Assembly: GCA_937900755.1 (NCBI GenBank)
Contig: CALCDN010000185.1
Location: 1-7,437 of the forward strand
Source: an uncultured Acetobacter sp.
Lineage (GTDB): Bacteria; Pseudomonadota; Alphaproteobacteria; Acetobacterales; Acetobacteraceae
Direction: 5' to 3'
Length of the DNA: 7,437 nt
The position numbers and the translations under genes were made by a program. Below the pieces are notes generated by a model that was not told the DNA's origin, searched no databases, and was given only the letters and a program-made list of their open reading frames with translations. Below are positions 1-5,791 of the stretch, piece by piece. Each line of letters opens with the position of its first letter. The first letter of the stretch is position 1.

Positions 1-94
1 CCCCCCGGCCCCCGCGGGCGGCCCGCCCCCCGGCCCCCCTCGCGGCGCCGCCGCCCGCCCCCCCCGGCCGGCCCCCCGCCCCCCACCGCCCCCC
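1..94. other. C/G-only low-complexity block, probable artefact
   Basis: Nearly every base here is C or G on the plus strand, with runs of C broken by short G groups; only three A/T bases occur before about position 95. Read in the leftward frame of the iron permease it stays open but gives only Gly, Arg, Pro, Ala and Trp, unlike the helix expected at this point of an FTR1 protein. The change from normal coding sequence to this block is abrupt at about 92-95. It most likely represents a poor-quality contig end (G-rich base calls on the minus strand) rather than a biological element, though a true GC repeat cannot be excluded from sequence alone. Confidence 0.7.
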
Positions 95-766
95 ATCGGA
101 CAACAGCCAGGATGTATCCCAGATGTCGTAACCCAGTGCCGGAATAAGGTCGTCGGATGCGAGCAGGGCGGCGGCCTGGGACGCCATGCCTGCCGCCAGA
201 ATGGAGACAAGAATATTGGTGACGGCGAACAGGTGCCGCAGGGGAATGATAATCAACCCGCGATACAGGGCGTAAGACAGAGCCGCCCCCGCCAGAACAC
301 CCAGCAGGCCCCCACTCAGCAGGGAGGCCGCGCCAACATGGGCCGATACGGCAATACCGTAGAGGAACAGCACAACTTCCATGCCTTCGCGCAGGACAGC
401 CACGGCCACAACAGTTGCCAGGGCGGCGAGAGAGCGGCTGCCCGAGGAAACGGCGGCCCCCATCTGCTGCATTTCCTGCGCGAGTTCACGCCCGTGCCGC
501 GCCATCCAGACAATGTGCCAGGAGAGCATGAGCACGGCCACGCACAAAATGGAGGCGGCAAAAATGTCTTGCCCATTGCCAGAGAATGCGGTGGAGAGCG
601 CACCGGCACAGGCCGCGGCAATGGCGGCCCCGGTTACGCCCGCGGCAATGCCGCCAGTCACCCACCAGCCCCGTCCGGGAATGCCCCGCGTTGCCGCAAG
701 AACAATGCCAATAACCAGGCCTGCTTCAATAACTTCACGAAAAACAATGATCAGACTGCCAAGCAT
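1..766 (-). CDS. FTR1-family high-affinity iron permease, 3' part lost
   Basis: This is an integral inner-membrane iron permease of the FTR1/EfeU/FtrC family, which moves ferric iron inward after oxidation by a partner protein. The ATG at 764-766 starts MLGSLIIVFREVIEAG; the two family iron motifs REXXE are seen as REVIE (residues 10-14) and REGME (126-130), each in a hydrophobic helix. Several further hydrophobic helices follow, up to a WDTSWLLSD stretch (residues 216-224). Family members normally continue about 50 residues with a GxxLHxLxGY-like segment. Here the reading frame instead enters the C/G-only block at about position 94 and stays open to the window edge, giving low-complexity Gly/Arg/Pro. 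The true 3' end is therefore missing, probably through assembly. The gene starts 3 bases after the cupredoxin stop and has no strong ribosome site of its own, which suggests translational coupling. Family assignment is secure; the symbol (ftrC-like) is inference. Confidence 0.9.
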   Translation of the reverse strand, partial: MLGSLIIVFREVIEAGLVIGIVLAATRGIPGRGWWVTGGIAAGVTGAAIAAACAGALSTAFSGNGQDIFAASILCVAVLMLSWHIVWMARHGRELAQEMQQMGAAVSSGSRSLAALATVVAVAVLREGMEVVLFLYGIAVSAHVGAASLLSGGLLGVLAGAALSYALYRGLIIIPLRHLFAVTNILVSILAAGMASQAAALLASDDLIPALGYDIWDTSWLLSDGGRWGAGGRPGGAGGGAARGAGGRAARGGRG

Positions 767-769
767 GGT

Positions 770-1114
770 TTACGGCTTTGCTTCTGCGGTGACTGTTCCC
801 TTGGCCTGATCGGGGTGATAGTCATCAAAAAAGGTGTATTGCCCAGGGTGTAGCGGGCCTGCATGCACACGAATTTTTGAGCCAGGGACAATAATTTTTT
901 CAAATTTCATGTCATAGCTTTCAAGTTCGTCGGTGGTGCTGTCCTGGCTTTCCAGTTCAATCATAAACCGTTCACCCGCAGGCACGCTCAGATGATCCGG
1001 TTCAAAATGATGATCTTTGAGTGTAAGGTGAAAAACGGTTTGCGCCTGAGCCTGCACGGGAGGAAAAAGATACATCCCGGTCAAAAGGGGGAGGGCTGCA
1101 AAAAGCCGTTTCAT
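770..1114 (-). CDS. Periplasmic cupredoxin-like protein of FTR1 iron uptake (FtrB-like)
   Basis: A 114-residue exported protein with a cupredoxin fold. Residues 1-24 form a signal peptide (MKRLF, hydrophobic core, probable cleavage after AQA). The mature part shows the cupredoxin strands HFEPDHLSVPAG (36-47), a charged loop ESQDSTTDELESYDM (55-69), then VPGSKIRVHAGPLHPG (76-91) and YTFFDDYHPDQAKGTV (93-108). There is no cysteine, so a classical type 1 copper site is impossible; candidate metal ligands are His, Met, Glu and Asp such as D68, M69, E72, D98 and H100. Cupredoxin proteins of this kind lie next to FTR1 permeases (FtrB in Brucella and Bordetella, the N-terminal domain of EfeO) and are thought to help oxidise or hand over iron. 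The start is supported by GGAG at 1124-1127, 9 bases upstream of the ATG. It is the first gene of the leftward operon, just downstream of a Fur-box match. Confidence 0.85.
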   Translation of the reverse strand: MKRLFAALPLLTGMYLFPPVQAQAQTVFHLTLKDHHFEPDHLSVPAGERFMIELESQDSTTDELESYDMKFEKIIVPGSKIRVHAGPLHPGQYTFFDDYHPDQAKGTVTAEAKP

Positions 1115-1146
1115 TCTCTGATTCTCCGCTTGTCTTGACTGATTGG

Positions 1147-1165
1147 GTTAGTGAGAATCATTATT
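1147..1165. promoter_or_regulatory. Fur-box candidate in divergent promoter region
   Basis: GTTAGTGAGAATCATTATT matches 15 of the 19 positions of the classical Fur consensus GATAATGATAATCATTATC (hand count). It lies between the leftward cupredoxin/permease operon and the rightward membrane protein gene. On the minus strand TTGACT (1173 down to 1168) is a possible -35 element just upstream, which would put the box over the spacer and -10 region; I could not find a convincing -10 hexamer. A Fur-type iron repressor at this site would make the iron permease operon respond to iron shortage, and could also act on the divergent gene. Alphaproteobacteria may use Fur, Mur or Irr with differing sites, so the identity of the regulator is inference. 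Confidence 0.65.
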
Positions 1166-1180
1166 AAAGTCAATGTTTAT

Positions 1181-1190
1181 ACCGATCGGT
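1181..1190. promoter_or_regulatory. Perfect 10-bp palindrome ACCGATCGGT, possible operator
   Basis: ACCGATCGGT is a perfect palindrome located 16 bases from the Fur-box match and just upstream of the first ATG of the divergent membrane gene. Its ACCG...CGGT arms resemble the core of some TetR-family operators (for example the NemR site, from memory). The flanks do not extend the symmetry, and no regulator gene is visible in the window, so operator function is only a suggestion. It overlaps the alternative GTG start at 1189. Confidence 0.3.
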
Positions 1191-1203
1191 GAATTGTAAA
1201 CTC

Positions 1204-1734
1204 ATGTCAAACCATCCTCTGGATTTTATGCGACTGCCCACGAGCCTGCTTATGGCGCTGGATAGCCGGACGTTTCATTTCTGGTTCCAGCCGATTCATT
1301 ATTTGGTCAGAATGCTTCATATCCTGAGCATGTCCGGGTTTTTTGGGCTGGAAATGCTGTTCGCGCTCGCGGTTGTCCAGCAGATGGAAAAGGACGCGCT
1401 TGTCCGGCTTTCACGCTTTATGCTGCGTCCTTTGCATATTAGCTATGCCATAGCCATGATCACAGGCTTTGCCCTGTTTTTCTACGACCCGGTGCATATT
1501 GGTGCGCGCGCCTATATTACGCCCAAGCTTATAGCGCTGGTTGTGTCCGGCATTTTGGAATGGTACGGCCACAAGGCGCTGTACTGGCCGATCATGAAGG
1601 GTCGGGACGACAAAGTTTCCCTGTGGTGCAAGGTTTTTTGTTTTTCCGCCTGCATGGTCTGGGTGGTGGTCATTGTGTTTTCATGCCTCAATTCAGAAGG
1701 CGTGCCAAAAGTCTTCCTACGGCATTATTTTTAA
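1204..1734 (+). CDS. Four-helix membrane protein, CopD/DUF6644-like topology, function unknown
   Basis: From the ATG at 1204 this encodes 176 residues; an in-frame GTG at 1189 would add five, and ATGs at 1228 and 1252 are shorter options. None has a clear ribosome site, and I prefer 1204 because the GTG lies inside a palindrome close to promoter elements. Four hydrophobic segments are visible (numbering from the GTG): about 36-64, 83-100, 109-127 and 146-168. The first contains a histidine pair, PIHYLVRMLHILSMSGFFG (H37, H44), followed by RPLHISYAIAMITGFALFF (H83), ARAYITPKLIAL and a short basic tail. The pattern of paired His, a TG in helix 2 and a T/N-x-K before helix 3 recalls small CopD-like and DUF6644 membrane proteins, some of which bind haem or metal. 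I do not recognise a specific family with certainty. It is divergent from the iron permease operon and shares its control region, so a part in iron or copper handling is plausible but unproven. Confidence 0.75.
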   Translation: MSNHPLDFMRLPTSLLMALDSRTFHFWFQPIHYLVRMLHILSMSGFFGLEMLFALAVVQQMEKDALVRLSRFMLRPLHISYAIAMITGFALFFYDPVHIGARAYITPKLIALVVSGILEWYGHKALYWPIMKGRDDKVSLWCKVFCFSACMVWVVVIVFSCLNSEGVPKVFLRHYF

Positions 1735-1744
1735 CGGATCAGGC

Positions 1745-1784
1745 AAAAAAATATGGAGAACGGGCGAACCCATTCTCCATATTT
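1745..1784 (-). terminator. Intrinsic terminator of thiC
   Basis: A perfect 12-bp stem (1749-1760 with 1773-1784) encloses a second short GGG/CCC stem capped by CGAA. Read leftward, the stem runs into seven consecutive T residues (plus-strand A tract 1745-1751), the form of a strong intrinsic terminator. It lies 34 bases beyond the thiC stop. For the convergent membrane protein gene, whose stop is 11 bases to the left of it, the same hairpin is followed only by a broken AT-rich stretch, so it may act in both directions but is stronger for thiC. Confidence 0.85.
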
Positions 1785-1817
1785 ATAAATATTCAGGCAG
1801 AAATGCGCCGTTTTCCG

Positions 1818-3686
1818 TTATTCGGCGGCAACATAGACCTTGCCGCCAGACTGGCGGAACTCCTCGTTCTTCTGCTCAATGCCCGCAAGGCGGATGGCGT
1901 CTTCCTTCAGGTCCTGGCTGATCCGCATGGAGCAGAACTTGGGACCACACATGGAGCAGAAATGCGCCGTCTTGTGCGCATCGCGCGGCATGGTTTCATC
2001 ATGGTACGCGCAGGCCGTGTCGGGGTCGAGCGAGAGGTTGAACTGATCCTCCCAACGGAAGGAAAAGCGGGCGCGGCTCAGGGCATCGTCGCGCTCCTTG
2101 GCCCCCGGATGGCCCTTGGCGAGGTCGGCTGCGTGGGCGGCAATGCGGTAGGTGATCACGCCGGTTTTCACGTCGTTGCGGTCAGGCAGGCCCAAATGCT
2201 CCTTGGGGGTGACGTAGCAGAGCATGGAGGTGCCGAACCAGCCGATCATGGCCGCCCCGATGGCCGAGGTAATGTGGTCGTAGCCAGGTGCGATGTCGGT
2301 TGTTAATGGCCCAAGCGTGTAGAACGGGGCCTCGTCACATTCGCGCAGCTGCTTGTCCATGTTCTCCTTGATCTTGTGCATGGGCACATGGCCCGGCCCT
2401 TCGATCATGACCTGGCAGCCCTTGGCCCAGGCGATCTTGGTCAGTTCACCCAGTGTTTCCAGCTCGGCGAACTGCGCTGCATCGTTCGCGTCGGCTATGC
2501 TGCCCGGACGCAGGCCATCCCCGAGCGAGAAGGACACGTCATACGCGCGCATGATGTCGCAGATGTCTTCAAAGTGTTCGTACAAAAAGCTCTCGCGGTG
2601 GCCGTTGAGGCACCAGCTCGCCATGATGGACCCCCCGCGGGAGACAATGCCGGTCACGCGGCTGGCGGTCAGGGGCACATGCTGGAGTCGCACCCCGGCA
2701 TGGATGGTAAAGTAGTCCACGCCCTGTTCGGCCTGCTCGATCAGCGTGTCGCGGAACACCTCCCAGTCCAGTTTGGCAACGTCCCCGCCCACTTTTTCCA
2801 GCGCCTGGTACAGGGGCACCGTGCCAATGGGGGTGGGGGCGTTGCGCAGGATCCAGTCGCGGATGTTGTGGATATTGCGGCCCGTGGACAGGTCCATGAC
2901 CGTATCGGCACCCCAGCGGATGGACCAGACCAGCTTTTCCACCTCGTCGGCGGCGGAAGAGGTAATGGCCGAATTGCCGATATTGGCGTTTACCTTGACC
3001 AGAAAGTTGCGCCCGATCACAACCGGTTCGAGTTCGGGGTGGTTGATGTTGGCGGGAATGATGGCGCGCCCGCGCGCAATTTCGTCCCGCACGAATTCGG
3101 GCGTTACAAATTCGGGCAGGGCGGCGTTGAAGGAGTTGCCGTTCTTCAGTTCGGCCGCGGCATCATCCAGCGCTTTCTGGCGACCCAGATTTTCGCGGTG
3201 GGCCACGTAGATCATTTCCTCGGTGACAATCCCGGCCCGGGCGAATTCGTACTGGGTGACCGGCTTGCCCGCCACACCCTTGAGTACCGTATGCGGGGCC
3301 GGGCAGGGCTGGACCAGGTAGCTGCCCTCGGCGCCGCCATTGTCCTCGGGGCGGATGGTGCGCGCGGTGGTGGGGGCAAGGCCACGCTGGGCCAGCCACG
3401 CACTGCGCAGCTTGGGCAGGCCCGTGCGCACGTCAATGCTGGCGGTGTGGTCCGTGTAGGGGCCGGACGTGTCGTACACCCGCAGGGGCGGCTCGTTGGC
3501 GGACGGGTCGAGTGCGATCTCGCGGAAGGGGACACGGATGTGGGGGTGTCCATCGGGGCTGGAATAGACCTTGCGTGACCCGCGAATGGGGCCAGTGGTC
3601 ACCTGCCCCGGCGCGGGAGCCGCCGTATTGGCCGGTTTGGGGTTGCCACCCTGTGTGGGAGGCTGTGTGGTGGTGGTGGCAGACAT
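1818..3686 (-). CDS. thiC: Phosphomethylpyrimidine synthase ThiC
   Basis: ThiC is a cytosolic radical-SAM enzyme that converts 5-aminoimidazole ribotide to HMP phosphate, the pyrimidine half of thiamine. The 622-residue product is of full family length. After a Pro/Thr-rich disordered N-terminus (about 1-35) comes the ThiC-associated N-terminal domain (VYSSPDGHPHIRVPFREI). The TIM-barrel core holds highly conserved stretches such as GNSAITSS, WGADTVMDLSTG, TIHAGVRL, SRGGS, SLGDGLRPG, EGPGHVP and TDIAPGYDHITSAIG. The C-terminal 4Fe-4S motif is complete as CSMCGPKFC (Cys about 577, 580, 585). The ATG is supported by GAGGAG eight bases upstream. It is a single-gene unit with its own promoter, TPP riboswitch and terminator; no other thi gene is adjacent. 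Function and start are secure. Confidence 0.98.
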   Translation of the reverse strand: MSATTTTQPPTQGGNPKPANTAAPAPGQVTTGPIRGSRKVYSSPDGHPHIRVPFREIALDPSANEPPLRVYDTSGPYTDHTASIDVRTGLPKLRSAWLAQRGLAPTTARTIRPEDNGGAEGSYLVQPCPAPHTVLKGVAGKPVTQYEFARAGIVTEEMIYVAHRENLGRQKALDDAAAELKNGNSFNAALPEFVTPEFVRDEIARGRAIIPANINHPELEPVVIGRNFLVKVNANIGNSAITSSAADEVEKLVWSIRWGADTVMDLSTGRNIHNIRDWILRNAPTPIGTVPLYQALEKVGGDVAKLDWEVFRDTLIEQAEQGVDYFTIHAGVRLQHVPLTASRVTGIVSRGGSIMASWCLNGHRESFLYEHFEDICDIMRAYDVSFSLGDGLRPGSIADANDAAQFAELETLGELTKIAWAKGCQVMIEGPGHVPMHKIKENMDKQLRECDEAPFYTLGPLTTDIAPGYDHITSAIGAAMIGWFGTSMLCYVTPKEHLGLPDRNDVKTGVITYRIAAHAADLAKGHPGAKERDDALSRARFSFRWEDQFNLSLDPDTACAYHDETMPRDAHKTAHFCSMCGPKFCSMRISQDLKEDAIRLAGIEQKNEEFRQSGGKVYVAAE

Positions 3687-3692
3687 TGCAAA

Positions 3693-3734
3693 GTCTCCTC
3701 AGGCGCGAGGAGGACAGGCCCGCTGGAAGGAGAC
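3693..3734 (-). promoter_or_regulatory. Hairpin covering the thiC ribosome binding site
   Basis: The thiC Shine-Dalgarno GAGGAG (minus strand, 3700 down to 3695) is followed by an 8-base gap to the ATG. Just upstream, CTCCTC (3712 down to 3707) can pair with it fully across a six-base loop. Further upstream a second complement, GTCTCC (3734 down to 3729), can pair with GGAGAC (3698 down to 3693). Either pairing hides the ribosome site. No run of T residues follows these stems, so the leader fits control of translation initiation by the upstream riboswitch, which is the common mode in Gram-negative thiC leaders. How ligand binding favours one pairing is not worked out here. Confidence 0.6.
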
Positions 3735-3789
3735 AGCCATTACGGCCCGCACCTTGCCACTACGGGCAGGGGGCTTGTTCCTTGCAGGC

Positions 3790-3930
3790 ACCAGTCCCTC
3801 CGCCGGTATGAGCCGGATCAGGTTCCCCGCCAGAACCGTATGTTACTGGCGGCAGGGTCGCCACGGTGCTTCCTGTTTAAAGTAAAGCGGAAGTGGCCTC
3901 TCAGTTCCTTGGACCGGAACCCCCCTTGGT
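3790..3930 (-). promoter_or_regulatory. TPP riboswitch (THI element) of thiC
   Basis: Reading leftward, the thiC leader contains the conserved thiamine diphosphate aptamer. A G-rich P2 strand (plus 3921-3925) is followed by a GTTCC/GGAAC hairpin (P3; 3904-3920) and then the conserved CTGAGA (3899-3904). The P2 partner GACCC comes next (3855-3859), then the pyrophosphate-sensor half CTGATCCGG (3813-3821) and CATACCGGCGGAGGGA (3796-3811). ACCA and TGGT at the ends can close P1. Two stems are additional to the minimal aptamer: a GCCAC/GTGGC stem with an inner TTCC/GGAA stem (3860-3897) after the CTGAGA, and a perfect 7-bp stem CCGCCAG/CTGGCGG (3827-3852) between P2 and the CTGATC segment. The first type is a known optional arm in many proteobacterial THI elements; the second is less familiar to me. 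Binding of TPP is expected to lower ThiC synthesis. Confidence 0.95.
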
Positions 3931-3940
3931 TATGTTCAAG

Positions 3941-3968
3941 CAGATAGCCTGAGGTGTGCCTGTGTCAA
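3941..3968 (-). promoter_or_regulatory. Sigma70-type promoter of thiC
   Basis: On the minus strand a full consensus -35 TTGACA (3968 down to 3963) is followed after 16 bases by TATCTG (3946 down to 3941) as -10. Transcription would begin near 3934, immediately before the P1/P2 strands of the riboswitch, which is the position expected for a leader that starts with the aptamer. The good -35, the spacing and this placement together make the call reasonable; the -10 is only a moderate match. Confidence 0.65.
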
Positions 3969-4060
3969 GCATTTACACTCATATGTGACCGGGGGGCAGG
4001 GGTTCTGGCGCGTGGAAGGCGGGAGGGGGCGGTGGATTCCGGCCTGTAAAGCGCGGCTTT

Positions 4061-4083
4061 TGCCATGGGTGTACGGCATGGCA
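4061..4083. repeat. Inverted repeat upstream of the MFS transporter, possible operator
   Basis: Perfect 7-base arms TGCCATG (4061-4067) and CATGGCA (4077-4083) are separated by nine bases. The element lies in the untranslated stretch between the thiC promoter and the transporter start, about 77 bases before the ATG at 4160. Its size and symmetry suit a dimeric repressor or activator site, and sugar transporters are often under such control, but I recognise no specific regulator. The rest of this spacer has a G-rich part (3989-4035) and an AT-rich part (4090-4150) containing TACAAT (4101-4106), a possible -10 without a clear -35. I see no small gene here. Confidence 0.35.
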
Positions 4084-4159
4084 TGCAACATCCCAATTAC
4101 TACAATAAAGAATAATTCGTAAGATATGCAAGTTTTTTTGAGTATGTCATCATTGTGTC

Positions 4160-5665
4160 ATGCAGACAGAAAGAAATAAAACGCTTGATGCGGTAAAAAA
4201 TCTGGAAATCTCTCCACGTGCTCATTACGTCTTGTGGATAGCGGCATTTGTGTCTGCCATATGCGGCGGTCTTTACGGATACGACACGGGAATTATTTCT
4301 GGCGCACTTCTCCTTATTACCAAGGACTTCCACTTAACCTCCGTGCAGGAGGAAATGGTCACTTCGGCTATTCTGGTCGGGGCGGTCCTGGGGGCCATGG
4401 GTGTTTCATGGTTTTCCGAGCGCTACGGCCGCAGGATCTCGGTCATGCTGGTGACAGCCGTGTTCGTGCTTGGCGCCATTGCCTGCTCCTATGCCTCCTC
4501 CGTGACCATGCTGGTGATCGACCGCGTGTTCCTGGGCTTTGCGGTGGGGGGGTCCACGCAGGTGGTGCCAACCTATATTTCCGAACTGGCCCCCGCCGCC
4601 AAGCGCGGCAACCTGGTCACCCTGTTTAACGTGGCCATTGGCATTGGCATTTTCATGGCCAACCTTGTGGGCTTTACCATGCGCGACGCCTGGGGCTGGC
4701 GGCCCATGGTGGCCATTGCCGCCATTCCCGCCGCCATTGTGTTCGTGAGCATGTTCTTCCTGCCCAAGAGCCCGCGCTGGGTGGCCGAGAACGAGGGCAT
4801 GGTCTCCGCCGTCAAGCAGCTTGGCCGGGTGCGTACATCGCGCAAGGTGATCCAGCGCGAAATTACCGAAATCCGCAAGAACGTGATGGGCATGGATGAA
4901 GAGGAGCGGGGCTGGAAGGGCCTTAAACTCCCCTGGGTCCGTCCTGCGCTGGTGGCCGCACTGGGTATTGCGTTCTTTACGCAGGCCGGTGGGCTTGAGA
5001 TGATGATCTACTATACCCCCACCTTCCTCTCGGATGCCGGGTTTAATAGCTCATCAGCTCTGCTGACCAGCCTTGGTGTTGCCATGGTTTACCTGGTCAT
5101 GACCCTGCTGGGCTGCCTGTTCGTGGACCGGATCGGCCGCCGCCGCCTTGTGCTGATCATGGGGCCGGGGTCCGTGCTCAGCCTGATCGGGCTGGGTGTG
5201 ATGTTCGCCCTCCACCCCGACAAGGGGAGCGTGGGGAGCTGGATGATCGTGGTGTTCCTGCTGCTGTTCATGGTGTTCAACTCGGGCGGGATCCAGGTCG
5301 TGGGCTGGCTGCTGGGGGCGGAGCTGTTCCCCCTGCCCATGCGCGCGGTCGCCACCAGCTTGCATGCAGCAGTCCTGTGGGGGGCGGACTTGCTGGTCAC
5401 GGCGACTGCCCTGTCGCTGGTGCAGCTTGTCTCCCTTGGGGGCACAATGTGGATTTACGCCGCAGTCAATCTGGCGTCGGTCGTTTTTGTGTATTTCTGC
5501 GTGCCCGAAACCAGTGGGGCCACGCTGGAGGATATTGAAATGGCCCTGCGTGATGGCGAATTCGCCCCCAAGGCCGAGAACAACTACGCCATTCCTCAAT
5601 ACACCATAGAAGACGAGGACGATGCCGTGGCAGCCCCCGCGCAGGCAGCGGGGAGTGCCGCCTGA
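4160..5665 (+). CDS. Sugar-porter-family MFS transporter
   Basis: A 501-residue inner-membrane protein of the major facilitator superfamily, sugar porter branch (GalP/XylE/AraE relatives), normally sugar-proton symporters with 12 helices. Family signatures are all present: YGYDTGIISGAL (39-50), motif A ERYGRR (87-92) and its repeat DRIGRR (323-328), PTYISELAPAAKRG (137-150), PKSPRW (202-207), GAELFPLPMR (386-395) and PETSGATLEDIE (449-460). A central loop separates the two six-helix halves. Residues 1-20 and 465-501 are hydrophilic tails, the last acidic and Ala-rich. By hand alignment to E. coli XylE, several sugar contacts differ: Q168 is N157, Q288 is T274, N294 is E280 and Q415 is L406, whereas Q289 (Q275), Y298 (Y284), W392 (W383) and W416 (W407) are kept. 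Substrate is therefore open. The ATG has no evident Shine-Dalgarno, but conserved helix 1 begins soon after it. It is monocistronic, ended by a strong hairpin. Confidence 0.93.
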   Translation: MQTERNKTLDAVKNLEISPRAHYVLWIAAFVSAICGGLYGYDTGIISGALLLITKDFHLTSVQEEMVTSAILVGAVLGAMGVSWFSERYGRRISVMLVTAVFVLGAIACSYASSVTMLVIDRVFLGFAVGGSTQVVPTYISELAPAAKRGNLVTLFNVAIGIGIFMANLVGFTMRDAWGWRPMVAIAAIPAAIVFVSMFFLPKSPRWVAENEGMVSAVKQLGRVRTSRKVIQREITEIRKNVMGMDEEERGWKGLKLPWVRPALVAALGIAFFTQAGGLEMMIYYTPTFLSDAGFNSSSALLTSLGVAMVYLVMTLLGCLFVDRIGRRRLVLIMGPGSVLSLIGLGVMFALHPDKGSVGSWMIVVFLLLFMVFNSGGIQVVGWLLGAELFPLPMRAVATSLHAAVLWGADLLVTATALSLVQLVSLGGTMWIYAAVNLASVVFVYFCVPETSGATLEDIEMALRDGEFAPKAENNYAIPQYTIEDEDDAVAAPAQAAGSAA

Positions 5666-5729
5666 ATATCTGGCCGTCAGGCCCAATCCCTCCGCGCGGC
5701 CTGTTGGGTTGTCGCGGGGGAGCAGAGAG

Positions 5730-5766
5730 CAAAAAGGCCGGTCCATATTCTGGACCGGCCTTTTTG
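5730..5766. terminator. Bidirectional intrinsic terminator between the MFS gene and accC
   Basis: A perfect 16-bp inverted repeat (5730-5745 with 5751-5766) has a GC-rich core GGCCGGTCCA/TGGACCGGCC, a TATTC loop and flanking A5/T5 tracts, so it ends in a T run on either strand. It is placed between convergent genes: 64 bases after the transporter stop and about 25 bases beyond the accC stop. It should end transcription from both sides. Confidence 0.95.
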
Positions 5767-5791
5767 TTGAGGCTGTTCTGGCAGGTGGTGC

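Noticed and set aside
1..94. C/G block as a true repeat, coding extension or replication element
   Set aside because: No unit repeats regularly, the translation is unlike the family, and its position exactly at the sequence end favours an artefact.
233..853. Rightward open frame (206 codons) across the FTR1 gene
   Set aside because: Product is low-complexity Asn/Gly/His-rich and antisense to a permease with both REXXE motifs.
2376..3578. Long rightward open frame (400 codons) across thiC
   Set aside because: It is antisense to thiC, lacks any recognisable domain, and reflects the low stop frequency opposite GC-rich coding sequence.
3989..4035. Possible G-quadruplex upstream of the transporter
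   Set aside because: Four G tracts exist, but the central loop is about 18 bases, so stable folding is doubtful and nothing else supports a role.
5054..5746. Leftward open frame (230 codons) opposite the MFS transporter
   Set aside because: Gln/His/Pro-rich shadow of helix-coding sequence, and its start lies within the terminator hairpin.
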